A stretch of DNA of 64,000 nt from contig NC_060253.1 in NCBI RefSeq assembly GCF_921293095.1, forward strand, positions 94,877,073 through 94,941,072, written 5' to 3'. This DNA is from Ischnura elegans. Lineage: Eukaryota > Arthropoda > Insecta > Odonata > Coenagrionidae. Numbering within the stretch: the stretch's first letter is position 1; every line of letters begins with the position of its first letter. Under the pieces are notes generated by a model, which made no database searches, had not been told where the DNA came from, and was given only the letters and a program-made list of their open reading frames with translations. This document shows, one piece after another, positions 34,091-45,184 of this stretch. Made by a program: the position numbers and the translations under genes.

Positions 34091-36300
34091 TGGTAGCCGA
34101 GTTTTCACTAAGAATCAAAATCGATGGTAATTTTATTATCTCAAAAAGAAAAATCGACTGCTGCGATCAGTGTTTAGATTCCATTAAAATCACAAAACAG
34201 ACAAATTCGAATTCACTTGCAAAATACAATTCAATCCCCATGGTAATTAGTAATGCATGTTCTGTAAAAGTAATTAAATTACTCTAGAGCGATTAAAAAT
34301 GCGACGAGAGTAATTTTTAAATAAAATTTACATTCTCTCGAAAGAAACCGCTGAAATTTAATTATCCGTGTCCAATAAAAGCTTTCTCCATGATTCCATT
34401 CGTATATCGTGGGCATATCCCGCGAGGGGCAGGACAGCTGCCCCTCGCTGCCCCCCTCCCCCCAATAATCACAACTGTATTTAAGGAAAATAATATTTTT
34501 GAAGCAAATAATTTTAAAAACGAATGAAGAGCTGTTACAGTTTCCTTAAAACGTTGATTTCATTCACCTTTTCCATGCCTAAATCTTATCTACAACTTGA
34601 ACAACCATGGCTTCCCCCCCCCCTATATTTTTGACGCCGGATGTGCACTTGGTTTTCAGTGAAGGCCCCCCCCCTCCGAAATTTCTGTACCTCCGAACTC
34701 TGCTCTCTGAACCACAGGCATACCTGGAGATCAAGACTTCTTTAGCAAGTATCAAAACTGCAGTTTGGGGTGAGAAGTACTCCACTTTTCACCTATCATA
34801 ATAACTCTCTCCCTCCTTCCAAGGCCTCATCCTACCGTGTGTTTTTCCTATCCTTAACCCAAACAGCACAAAGTGAATAACATGCACATAATATTCAAAT
34901 TTTATGCGAATATTGTGCCACCACAATGGTATAAATCGTGCATAAAATGTGCATATTAATAGTATAATGTCCTCATAAATTGCGATATATGCGCATAAAT
35001 TGCGGAATATACACACTGACGAAATGGCATTATGTTTGCACATATACGGAATATATGAGGACATTATACCATTTATATGCTCCTTTTATGTACAGTGGTT
35101 TCCAAAAGTTTCTTAACAAATTGAGCGGCGCCACTTCTGCTTCTCATTAGAAATTGAGCTTCACCACGGCCGTCTTTTATTGTCCTTGGTTACGCGCCAC
35201 ATATATTTCGCTTGTTTGTAAATAGATGTTGTTCTCGAAAATAAGAGCGCAGAATATACCGTGTTACTGCATATTTATCTTTCTTTCGTCGAATTATTTA
35301 GTTTAAAATGATTTTTTCGTGAGCTCAAATGACTTTCTGGCTCCCAGGGTTTGTATATTGCGGATTATATGCGTTGCACTGCATGGAACTATTTGTGTTT
35401 AATAATTACGATTATTGCATCAATTTAACCTCATGTGTATGGGTGCCATTTGCAAATTTAAATTTATGATTACTTCTTTGCGTGAAATATTGCTTTGCGG
35501 TGTTTTCTAAAGTAGATATTTGAGGTTAGAGTGCACTGCTTCGCTCGATTTCTAATTGCATTTTCGTGAAGTTGATGACATTTTCTGTATTTTGAAGTGA
35601 TCGTGCCAAACATCTTTGTCGGAATGGAGATTTACTTTGTTTACTGCGAGGTGTTACTATCCAAAATACGTCGAGAGAAATACTTGGGTGCATATTCAAT
35701 ATTGCAGTGTTGTTATTACGGTTGCAGTCGCCTCAAGCAGGCATTTGTTTCTCTCGCATACGAAGGTATACTATCGTGTGACGAATGATATAATATGAGT
35801 TTTGATACAGATTGGTCAGTTTTGGTGCAATCATTATAAGCTTTTTGTGTGCGCTACGGCGGTCTAAGAAAGATATAAGTTAGCGACAGCCTCTAAATTG
35901 CTAATTAAATGAAGCTTAAGTGGCTGCTGAATTGTTGGCGTTCCGGCATATATTCGCGTTTCTCTATTATGCCCGAGGGATGTAACTTCAACTTTTCTTC
36001 TCTTTAATTTCAGTGAGAAAGTATTTTTCCCTTTAGGGTCATTATTGTTGATTTACTTTCGACCGATAACATATTCTAGTAGCGAATGAAAATTTCCTTC
36101 CTTGTCTAATTTGAGAGCCAAATACTTATTTCTAGCGATCCCTAATCCGGACTCATGTCGATTGCACGTATTTTGTGATGTATTAATTATCAATATTATT
36201 TTTAATTTCGTCATATGAGTGATTGTGTAATGTTATAGTCGTGTTTTTAGCCTTCATAACCCTCACATACTTCTCGAATTTGTTTTTATTTACTATTCGT
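34091..36300. other. no gene seen; one dispersed inverted repeat
   Basis: Contains short C-runs (34440-34470, 34610-34680) typical of small GC-ended repeats, and an AT-rich region. GTATAATGTCCTCATA at 34962-34977 is the exact inverse of 35054-35069, so a 16-bp stem could close a 76-base loop. No convincing ORF. Confidence 0.45.
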
Positions 36301-36312
36301 GTGTCATATGTT

Positions 36313-36628
36313 TCTGGTTTCTAGTCAATTGTTGCGAATACTTGCGAAGGTCCAAGTAATCTATCAGTACTGATTCTTCCAGTTTGTCTGTGGGCCAAAA
36401 AAAAACAACCTGTTGATGTTGTCAGCTTTCGTTAACCCTGCCTGCCGTGACTGTGCGGGGTAACACTGTTACCCCAAATAATGTTAATGTTGTATAATTG
36501 TTTTATTTATTTGATATTTTTTGTATTTGAGGTCAACCACTTTTTCGTTATTTAGGCGACGAATGATTTTTTTAAACATTTGAATTGTTTTCGAGAACTT
36601 CTATTATTATTGGTGGGGTAACTGAGTT
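36313..36628 (+). repeat. GGGGTAAC repeat, left copy
   Basis: A ~315-bp non-coding sequence whose inverted copy is at 46793-47105. It contains a poly(A) patch, the palindrome GGGGTAACACTGTTACCCC and an edge at GGTGGGGTAACTGAGTT. Identity to the inverted copy is about 90 percent by eye. No ORF. Confidence 0.85.
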
Positions 36629-37320
36629 TCAAAACAGTTTCTAAAGTGTTCTAATGCAGTTTTCTAAAGCAAACATTTTTTCCATGGGCAGTTACAAAAG
36701 CAAGATATGACAGATACCTGCTATTCTTATGAAATCAACGTAAAAACCTAGATTTAGCGAACAATGTATTTTAAAGTGAGGTAAAACAAGATATTATATC
36801 ATTAAGGGCCCCCGCGCACTGGCAACTTTAATCACCGGCAACTAAACAATTTACTCACCCAAGAGTTGCTCGCTACCGCGCACTGGCGATTAAATAGTTG
36901 CCCCTCAGCTCAGTTTACAATCGATCTCGTGAAAGCAAGTTGTGCTGTTGCGCTCATTTTGAGACAGCGAAAAAATAAGCAAAGGAACAAAAGGTTTTGG
37001 GTACAGTATTTGTCCTTGTGGACTATCCTCTTTTTATAGTAATTTAGATAAACTATACTGTGTGTAAAATTGGTAGGAGAGGTTCATAGAACTTTCGTTT
37101 AATCTAAAATTTTGTTGCCTTTAATGCCAATTCATTATCAAGTTACTTCAAAATGATCACAAATTCAATCACCTAAATATAATAGATATCTTAATCAAAG
37201 TAAATAAATCTGGTTTATATACGAGGCATGTTTTTAAAGTAAGTTCCGTTTTGACATAAAAAAACAACAAGTAAATTTTTTTCAAAAATAATTTATTCAC
37301 TTGAAAGCCCATACTTTACT

Positions 37321-37527
37321 CTACTGTTCTACATAATTCACATTACTATTGTGGCATTTATCGTATCTTGGGACCAGCTTTTGTATGCCATCGTCAAAGA
37401 AGCTTGCCGCCTGATTAGACAACCACTGCTTCACGGTCGTTTTCACTTCGTCATCATCGGAATGGCGCTGTCCAGCCATTAAGTGTGTGTTGCTGGCCGA
37501 TGTTTTGACTTGCGGCGACACAATCAA
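37321..37527 (-). pseudogene. second mariner transposase 3' end, inverted
   Basis: Minus-strand copy of the same transposase C terminus (AGQRHSDDDEVKTTVKQW to VNYVEQ). It differs from the + copy at a few residues (FFDDGI instead of FYDDGV). It is only the last ~50-60 residues plus unrelated frame and has no catalytic residues. Confidence 0.9.
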
Positions 37528-37918
37528 TGCAACAGCGTACTCTGCGACTTGACAAAAACTGCGCCACCCTATTCAAAACAAAAGGCGTGGCATGCTGAGT
37601 GCAGGTGTCGTTTTGCTCCACGATGATGCCCCTCCACACACTGCAAATCGAACACAAGACCTTATCACTTCTTTTGGCTGGGAACAATTAAACCACCCTC
37701 CTTACAGTCCCGCTCTAGCGCCGTGCGACTACCATTTGTTTATGCACTTGAAGAAGCATCTGGCGGGTCAGCGCCATTTCGATGATGACGAAGTGAAAAC
37801 GACCGTGAAGCAGTGGTTGTCTAATCAGGCGGCAAGCTTCTATGACGATGGCGTACAAAAGCTGGTCCCAAGATACGATAAATGCCACAATAGTAATGTG
37901 AATTATGTAGAAAAGTAG
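37503..37918 (+). pseudogene. mariner transposase, C-terminal part
   Basis: Plus-strand remnant of a cut-and-paste transposase. After one in-frame stop near 37550 it reads QNKRRGM, then VVLLHDDAPPHTANRT and PPYSPALAPCDYHLF, with exactly 34 residues between the HD aspartate and the CD aspartate, the mariner D34D spacing. The tail KLVPRYDKCHNSNVNYVEK ends in TAG at 37916. The first catalytic Asp and the DNA-binding domain are missing. Confidence 0.92.
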
Positions 37919-38241
37919 AGTAAAGTATGGGCTTTCAAGTGAATAAATTATTTTTGAAAAAATTTACTTGTTGTTTTTTTATGTCAAAACGGTACTTACT
38001 TTAAAAACACGCCTCGTAGGTACCAGGAATGATCTTCAATAGCTTTAATCGCAAATTGGGCACTAGAGAAGCTGTAAAAATGGTGGAGTGGCTATTTAAT
38101 ATGGGACCAAATATCAGGGAAGAGATACAGTTACACATGGAAAGGAGACTAAACTATTGAAAAGAGACTATGTTGGATCGAGAAACACATGAGGAGGAAA
38201 CTCAAGAAAATAAAATATGACGCGAGCTAGGAAGGATTGGG

Positions 38242-38501
38242 CTGCAGTCCGTGGCGTAAATATGGGGGGTGAGAGGATAGATCTCCCCCCCCCCCCCCCC
38301 CCCAAACTATCAGAGGAAAAAAAAAGATATTTGAAAGATTACCTAGAATTGAAATATAATAACTTTATCTGCTTAAATTTAAATTTTTAGCGCCAAAATT
38401 ATGTAAAATGTATATCGAGACATGTCATTTTTCAAAAATTTTCCCAACCCATGCCATCTCATCCCTCTCCCCAAAGCAAATTCCTAGTTACGTCACTGTC
38501 T
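38242..38501. mobile_element. small C-tract TIR element
   Basis: CAGTCCGTGGCGTAA at the left and TTACGTCACTGTCTG at the right are imperfect inverted ends (11 of 15). The inside holds GGGGGG and a run of about 19 C near 38286-38303. No ORF. It is nested in the Harbinger-like element. Confidence 0.55.
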
Positions 38502-39949
38502 GCAGTACAGCAATTATTGGATTGCGATCTCGATTGCAATACTGTGGAATCTTTGGGGATACACATTGTTTTCTTGTTTTTGGTAATCCTCTGTTCAGAA
38601 TCACTTACTTATCTTTGACATGTAAGTGCGATTCCTCTATTAGATCCATGATAAATGTGAATGAATTTAACATGATTTCCTCTTTTTATTAATTGTAATT
38701 TGCTTCGTTCAAACAACTTTCATTTTATAATGCTCACTAGTTTTTAAAAAATGTGAAATTTATAATATAAGAGCCTGAACCAGAAAATAAAGAAGAACGT
38801 TAGGATTATATTTCAGCAATAAATTTTAAACGAAAAATTACGAAAAAAGTGGTTTTATGGAGTAACCCACACCTGTGCAGATCAGCTCCGAATTCGCTGC
38901 AGGACCGATTGGCGCCGCCTCGGTCGAACTTAAGACTCGAATTATAACATGGATTGCCGAATCTTTCTGCAAGGGTATATGACCGTTGTTTGTGAATTTA
39001 TGGCTTCCAAATACAATCCAGGGCTTGTTCAATAAATTTAAGCACCGCAAATAATCCCAAAAGGTAATGAAGCCGGAGCAGCATTTGCAGTAAAATTGAG
39101 AAAATGGAAGAAAGAACGGAAGGGAAAATTAAAGAAATGGTGGCGTCGAGTGAAGGTGTAACGCATATACCGTAGCGGAAGGACAAATCAGCCTACCCAT
39201 GTGGTGTTTTTAAATAGAGATCCTATTTCGAACAACAGAAATGATTGAAATAATTGAAGGTGTCGACTTGAACGAAGAAAAAGAAAATAATCAAGATCAG
39301 AAACGTAGATGGAATGCGAGAAATTCCAAGGCTCAGCATTATATAGTCTCTACAATAGATCTCCGTGGTCCACCATGTAATGTGCTGTGAAACAGTTGTA
39401 GTTGGACAAGTAGAAAGGAGAAGAATAGGAAAGTGAAGAAAAGAATTTCGAAGAATCTCAACAGTATAAAGGAAATCAAGATGAAGAAAATTAATGAAAG
39501 GTGTTAAATGAAGGGAAGGCGTAACTATGTAAGTAAAACATTCTGAGGTAGTTGTTTATTTACATAATGCAAGTAAGTGAATTTGTAAATACAATCCAGA
39601 GCATGTTCAGTAATTAATATTACCGTAAGTAACCCCAAAACTTAAAAACTATGAGACCTTTGCAAAACGCGTCCAGCAAAACACTTTCCAAGATGCGCTC
39701 CGAACAAGGGCCGTCAAGCAACTGAAAAGTTGCCAGTGCGCGGGGTTGGGTAAGCATCCACGCGATCTATTCCTGCCGGCAACAATTTAATCACCCTCAG
39801 AATAGGTCCGGACGCAATTATTTAGTTGCGGCAACTAAAAAATCGCCCGTGCGCGGGGCCGCAGTCAATTTCGTGTGTTTCATTTGAACTTCCACAAAGC
39901 AACTAAATAGTTGCTTTGAAAAAGTTGCCAGTGCGAGGGGGCCCTAAGA

Positions 39950-40610
39950 AAAGATTCATGGTATTGAATTACAGGTAAGGTTAAAATGCAATATACAATT
40001 TATGAATTATTAATGGAGTACCTGACATACCGCGTGAGATTCGCGTAAGTATTCTAGGCACAACCACGGTAGGGCTGTGCACTATTCCTTATGGCTGAAT
40101 TTCTTACGGTACGTTCACGTAAAACGCTGGTTACAAGCGCCTGAAGACCAGCAGTTTGTGTCCGCCGTTTACAATCGTGGACAATTTTTGCGGCCTTTCA
40201 CTTAAGAAGCCGGAAACAAGTTCTAGTCCTCAGTTGTCGAGATGTCTTCGTCTAGTGATGAAGTTTTTTGCATAAGAAAACGCCGAGTTTATGCTGGACA
40301 GCAAGAAATCTAGGGTGCATGATATTAATATCAAAAGAAAGAATTGAAATTGAAAGAAATTTGGATGTTATTTGTCTTTCATTTGCCAGTTCTTGTCTTT
40401 TGATTGGATTGAATATTTAGGAGCTGTACGCAGTCTCTTTTGAATCCTGCTCACAATATTCACTCACAAGTACAGTATCATCTGCTTCACTATCCACTAC
40501 AACACACGAGTTAAGAGCCAGTTTCATACCAATGGAACAGTCGATCCAGCCTTCAAACGATTTTCAATGAAAATCGCCGCAGTATAAACATAGAGTTGTC
40601 TTTTCATTCT
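39950..40610. other. no gene seen
   Basis: AT-rich spacer between the Harbinger-like element and the next repeat; no ORF with a recognisable domain. Confidence 0.4.
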
Positions 40611-40615
40611 ATAAT

Positions 40616-41565
40616 AAGGTGGTTTCCTATCTTTTTAATTGCCTAAATCGAAACATTTTTACTCCGGGTGTACGTATTTCAAGCTTTTAGATTTTTAAAT
40701 GACGATATCTATTTTTCGCAGTTAATTAAAAAGTGAAAAATTTCAAGCGCGCGAAAGCGCGATGGGTAAGTATTAATTCTGGGAAAAACCCGTGTGACGT
40801 CATTCTGGTTCCGGCTTGCGCCGTGTGAGGCCACCGTGGTGCTTGTCTATTTGCGCCGCTATGATGCAGGCTGCTAGCAGGTAGCGCTTGGCTTAAAACA
40901 AAGAAAACTTTCCGACCATAGGCAATTTTAAAAAGTAGGTGATTATTAAGAGATGTTTCCCTAGGCCCTGTGCCACATGCATGCATTGGTAATCTCAGAC
41001 GATATTAAACTCCTGACTACTCGTATAGAATCTAGGTCACTGTGACGTCGCATCTCACTGTGGAGTGGCATCGCATGGTCGCCAATGTGGCCTTTTGAAA
41101 TGAGGTTCTACATCTACATAATACCCCGCAAGCCGCCTAAAAGGCGTGTGGCAGGGGGTGTTAGGATACCAGCCGTCTACGCATAAAAAATGAAGTGCTC
41201 TAGGAAGTTGGGACTAGCATTTATTAAAGTCCTTTATGGTTCGGGGGAAAAACAAATTACCATATCTATCCGTTCGGCAAAAACATCTCTTTTAATTTTC
41301 CGCTCCTATCGGACTTAGAAATATAGTTTGACTCTAATATTAGGTATGTTCTCCGCGTCGCTATTGAAAATATTCATTCTCAATTGTTCAAGCAATCTAA
41401 GCCTAGCGCGCAGCCTCAGATTCTCCAGCGGCACGCGCAGCCCATTAACATTCGTCTAAACTGGGATTTCTAAAACCAAATAATTTGTATATAATGGATG
41501 CACCAATTGTGTTTAACGAATCACATTCAATGCCTTTCGTTTTCTATGATGAAGGAAACTGCCCT
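40616..41565. mobile_element. AGGAAACCACC-ended repeat, copy 2 (inverted)
   Basis: Inverted partner of 33262-33897. It is interrupted at 41108-41449 by a LINE 3' end; on either side the repeat resumes, except that about 15-20 bp of the original sequence at the insertion point is gone. Outer ends are AAGGTGGTTTCC (40616) and AGGAAACTGCCCT (ending 41565). Confidence 0.78.
41108..41449 (-). mobile_element. LINE 3' end inserted into the repeat
   Basis: On + it begins TCTACATCTACATAATACCC and CGCAAGCCGCC, the inverse of the 3' terminal sequence seen at 33901-34090, and ends in worn RT-C-terminal coding sequence (inverse of GAGAATCTGAGGCTGCGCGC, matching 22370). It is a 5'-truncated LINE insertion. 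The (TACATC)-like tail is the 3' end. Confidence 0.82.
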
Positions 41566-41569
41566 ATAC

Positions 41570-42145
41570 TTTTTCCATTGTTTCTTACTTCCCCATTCCG
41601 CCTCTCCCGTTCTGCCGCAAGAACACGTTTACGCCTACCTAGGAACTGACGCCGACTGACTGACCGAAAATTACATTTATTCAGACGTTTAGTTGTACCT
41701 AACTAACGATTACTTACAACACATACCAAGAATTACTATAATTTAAACGCTTGTATATGACTTACCATCGATAACGCTCAGTTAACTAAGCTGACATGGC
41801 TGCAGAGGATGAGCAATAACAGGTTTATCTATTTTGAACACTCTATGATAGTTGACAGCACCTCCTAGTCGCAAGAAAAACCCAAACCCCCTTCTGCCCC
41901 GGCCCCCTTTCTACCCTCTGTTCCACTGTTATCAAAAAAAATTGGCGGCTCATTTTCCAAATCTATATGGAAATGATCGTACTCGCCCATCGCCTCTTCA
42001 GATAAATTGGATTCACCCAACAAGACCTTTTCTCACCTACTGCCATTTTACGTCTTATGAGGTAAGTACTTCTAAACAGGTATGATTCCTTGAATTCAAT
42101 TTCACTGATAACGTTGTTTTTCAAACGTGAATGATGAAGGAAGAG
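41570..42145. other. no gene seen
   Basis: Mixed-composition sequence with a C/T-rich patch (41870-41925). The 77-codon frame at 41852 shows no domain. Confidence 0.4.
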
Positions 42146-42149
42146 TATG

Positions 42150-42400
42150 GAAGGAAGGGTGGCGAAAAACCCGGCGTCAGCGTAAACGTGCTCTTAACGA
42201 AAGGTGTCAAGAGTACCACGGCTTAACGTCCCATCCGACGGACGTAGTGTTTCGCTTGAAATGTCCTCCACGCAATACTCGAGTAGGAATCTGAAAATCC
42301 TTTAACAACACCAGCATTTGAACCCGAGCCCACATGTTGGGAAGCCAACACTCTAGCCTCCACACGAACACGATCCTCCTTCGCCACAGTTATGTCGGTA
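42150..42400 (-). repeat. tRNA-derived SINE
   Basis: On the minus strand a worn A box (GTGGAGGCTAGAGTGTTGGC, + 42340-42365) lies 20-25 bases before a B box-like GGGTTCAAATGC (+ 42315-42327), followed by a tRNA-unrelated body. The layout is that of an arthropod SINE; the acceptor stem is not intact. Confidence 0.6.
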
Positions 42401-42419
42401 ATTTCATTTTAGTATTATG

Positions 42420-43380
42420 CGAAAACTTGGAAGGTTGGCACATGAAACCACCTGCATCCTTTGCCGTCATGGCACTAAGGACCGATGAAGACTGTCGCGG
42501 ACGCGACTGAGCAACCGCAGTTGTAGTCAAACTTTTGGAACATAAGCCCAATCGGAATTAATATTTGCGAATAGAATGAACTTAGGAAACTCATGTCCAC
42601 GCACACGTTGGGCATTCGGAGTGTTTTCTTTCGGGATCCATGACGAGGTTTTTCCCGTCTGTAGATTCGTATTTAGACCCACCGTTCATATTTAAAAAAT
42701 ACGTGGCTCCTTAGCCGAGCATGACTATGCGCGGTATTTGCGGTGAGAATCTGGGAGGCTTCGAGTCCGAAGTAATCTCACTCTCTTTCATTTTTGAACG
42801 AGACATTCTTGCTCTTGATGTTATCTTTGCAGATAAATCAAGAAAAAGTTCATATTGAATTTTTTAAAGTCATTAAAATGATGTCCTTATCTACACATTT
42901 ATTTCTGAACCGATCCATTCACGGAGAAAAAATAAGCAGGGAAGGTGGCAGTAGTTGTATCCTCGTGCTCCTTTGGCTAATTACTGTCAAATCTCCGTTG
43001 AGTAAAATTCCTATTGATGGTAACTATAATTCTCACTGAATAACAAGATACATTTGTATTTGAAATCATTTTGATATCCCTAGGTTAAGAAAAATTATAG
43101 TAACTGGATCAATAATCATAGTGTTCAAATTTTTTATACTTCGCCTTAAAAAAAAGGCTGGAAATTTATTCCTCGTGATGAAAAGCACCAACGTTTTCCT
43201 TCCAGTGCGTGTGTGAAAAACAATTATCTCTAATGGCCAGGTTTGAAAAAATGGTATATGAACTCTTTCACCTTTATTAGCCCGACGACAATTAATAATT
43301 ATAAAAAGTGCATGAAGTTCAAATGAATGCTGCTAAATGGCACTGAATGCATTGATGGACTAGTATCCTGAGCTCACGGA
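42420..43380. other. no gene recognised
   Basis: AT-rich sequence. A weak B-box-like GCTTCGAGTCC near 42753 might be another SINE relic. The 81-codon frame at 42794-43039 on + has no domain. Confidence 0.4.
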
Positions 43381-43387
43381 GTTTACT

Positions 43388-43737
43388 CACCAAATATGCG
43401 CGTGCGCACTCGCGTCGTGTTGAGTCTGGTCCAAGCACCCATTTGAGCATGGCTTGCCCCCCCCGCCTACCTCGGCCCCCACGAGCACCACCAAGCGATC
43501 GCGTAGACCGAATATGCGGCCTGCACTGTGGGCCGGTGCGATGCCACGGAATCGCACACTTGTAGAGCGGTGAATTCGCCACGGGGATTGCTGTAGCGTT
43601 CGGAGCTTCATATCCCATCTCTGTGTGGACAGGTATTTTTTATCTTTCCCTTTGCGAAGGAACACATAGTGTTCTTTTATAATCCATTCATCTTTGGGTG
43701 TGCAGTTGTCAACATGCGTATAAGCACGCGCCGCCAC
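43388..43737 (-). other. GC-rich open frame of unknown nature
   Basis: A 116-codon minus-strand frame, much more GC-rich than its surroundings. It is bounded upstream by TTATCAG and downstream by TTTG|GTGAGTAAAC, so it could be an exon with acceptor and donor. It starts at a GTG, not an ATG. The first 40 residues (DNCTPKDEWIIKEHYVFLRK and around) look protein-like, the rest Gly/Ala/Arg-rich and less so. I do not recognise it; it may be a dispersed repeat or a first-exon/promoter region. Confidence 0.25.
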
Positions 43738-44042
43738 TGATAATTATGCACATTTGACCGAGTGGGTATCATCCATTTCTTCAAGTTTTGAATATCTTTT
43801 GAATAATCATACCGAAATATGTCTATTTGTTATTCTATTGGCTTTGCTTTCTGATTTTACCCCAGTTAACTTTAGAAAACACGATGGACTGCTCATTCAC
43901 CCCACTTAAACGTCACTAAAAATCACTGGTGAGCGTAATAAATACGTTTAAAGGTATGGGTGGCATCTATTTTGCTCATAAGTGTATAATAATTTGTGCT
44001 TTGTGCTTTATTATAATTGTAATGCATCAACATAAGTCGTGT

Positions 44043-44420
44043 GTGGGACGGTGTTAGGACACCAGCCGTTTACACACAGAAAGGAAATGCTCTAACGAAA
44101 TTTCGCTAGGCATACATTAAAGTCATGCATCGTACAGAGGAAAAGTTTCTTTGTATTTTATTGATTTCACGGATTAAGTCTTCCTGCAACGAATCCCATA
44201 TATTCTATGCATATTAAAGGCGTGGCCGGACGAGTGCAAAAAGCACCTGTCTTTTACTACATTATCCGAAAATCTTCCCGCAATATGCTGGGCGAATCCC
44301 AGCTTCTTCAGGGCCCTGCCACTAATATTTCTCATATGTGTTCCCCCGATAAGTTTTAAATTATTACAACTCTTAAATACTTGACTTCGTCAGTCGCCTT
44401 TATGTTTACACCATCTACAG
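44043..44420 (-). mobile_element. CR1/Jockey-type LINE 3' fragment
   Basis: Minus strand reads GGTHMRNISGRALKKLGFAQ then RFSDNVVKDRCFLHSSGHA, followed by the family 3' end (inverse: GGTGTTAGGACACCAGCCG). Truncated at the 5' end and missing the middle of the usual C-terminal region. Confidence 0.75.
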
Positions 44421-44469
44421 TATAGACATGGGGACTATATATTGATGGCTTATATTGATGAGCTGTATC

Positions 44470-44893
44470 GGAATTCAGTGAACCATTTCTTCACCATTGA
44501 AATTAATACCTCAGATTCATGTGTCATCAACGGTTACGAAACGGCACAAAAACTCGCTCGGATTGCAACTTAACATCGCCAATCACTCCTTTGAAGTGGT
44601 CATACGTTTGTGCTTATGCTCGAGTGTGAGCAATAGCGGGTCACATCGCGCGAATAGCCTTTTCCTGTCCAAATATTCATGTAAAACGTGATGTAATCGC
44701 ACATTTGAGATACCTACATTATCAGTCATCTCACACACTGATTATTTAATCGCCCAGTATCATTCCATGGATTTTATTCACGATTCCTATCGTGACGACC
44801 TCTTTCGGGTGTCCTGAACGTTCGACGTCACTTGAGCTGGTACGACCACAACGGAATTCAGTGAACCACTTCTTCACCATAGAAAACCTCAGA
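44470..44893. repeat. short direct repeat pair
   Basis: GGAATTCAGTGAACCATTTC, TTCACCAT and a following ACCTCAGA occur at about 44470-44513 and again at about 44853-44893. The sequence between has no ORF with a domain. Confidence 0.6.
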
Positions 44894-45184
44894 GTTTCCC
44901 TAGTATTTACAAGTCTTTCCAAGGCTTCAGTGACATTTTATTGCGCAAAAATAATATTTATTTAGCACGCGAAATTCCCTTTTTTCCGTTAATGTTAAAG
45001 TTCGCAAGGTTGTCTGCTTTCAATGTCTGTCAAACGCAAACTAAACGAGGGAACTTGCTCAAAATTTCAGAGTTGTTTAGTAATAGATGTTAACTAACGG
45101 AAATATTGTTGATTTTATATTAACCAAGTGGGAAATTCAAAAAGTCACGGACTAATAAACGACCATCGTATGCAATAAAAATGT

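Larger units (their letters stand above)
37222..38016. mobile_element. mirror-image mariner (D34D) element
   Basis: 795 bp bounded by CGAGGCATG/CGCCTCG ends and TA target duplications (37220-37221, 38017-38018). The left 257 bp (37222-37478) is a ~97 percent identical inverted copy of the right 256 bp (37761-38016), so both arms carry the 3' end of the same transposase gene, pointing outward. The middle 282 bp is single-copy on the + strand. The 5' half of the normal element is missing and has been replaced by the inverted 3' half. Confidence 0.93.
36806..39944. mobile_element. Harbinger-like TIR element carrying two insertions
   Basis: Ends GGGCCCCCGCGCACTGG at 36806 and its inverse (CCAGTGCGAGGGGGCCC) at 39944 match at 23 of 24 positions, with TAA directly outside both (36803-36805, 39945-39947). 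That fits PIF/Harbinger. The GCGCACTGGC/GTTGC..AACTA motif is repeated several times inside both ends (36870-36900; 39725-39925). About 1.5 kb of the interior is later insertions (mariner 37222-38016, small element 38242-38501). One decayed frame at about 38033-38157 (NRKLGTREAVKMVEWLFN) could be a remnant of an element protein. No transposase core found. Confidence 0.8.

Noticed and set aside
42690-42790. Another tRNA-like unit with GCTTCGAGTCC
   Set aside because: Only a weak B box; the A box is not at a proper position, so support is too low for a feature.
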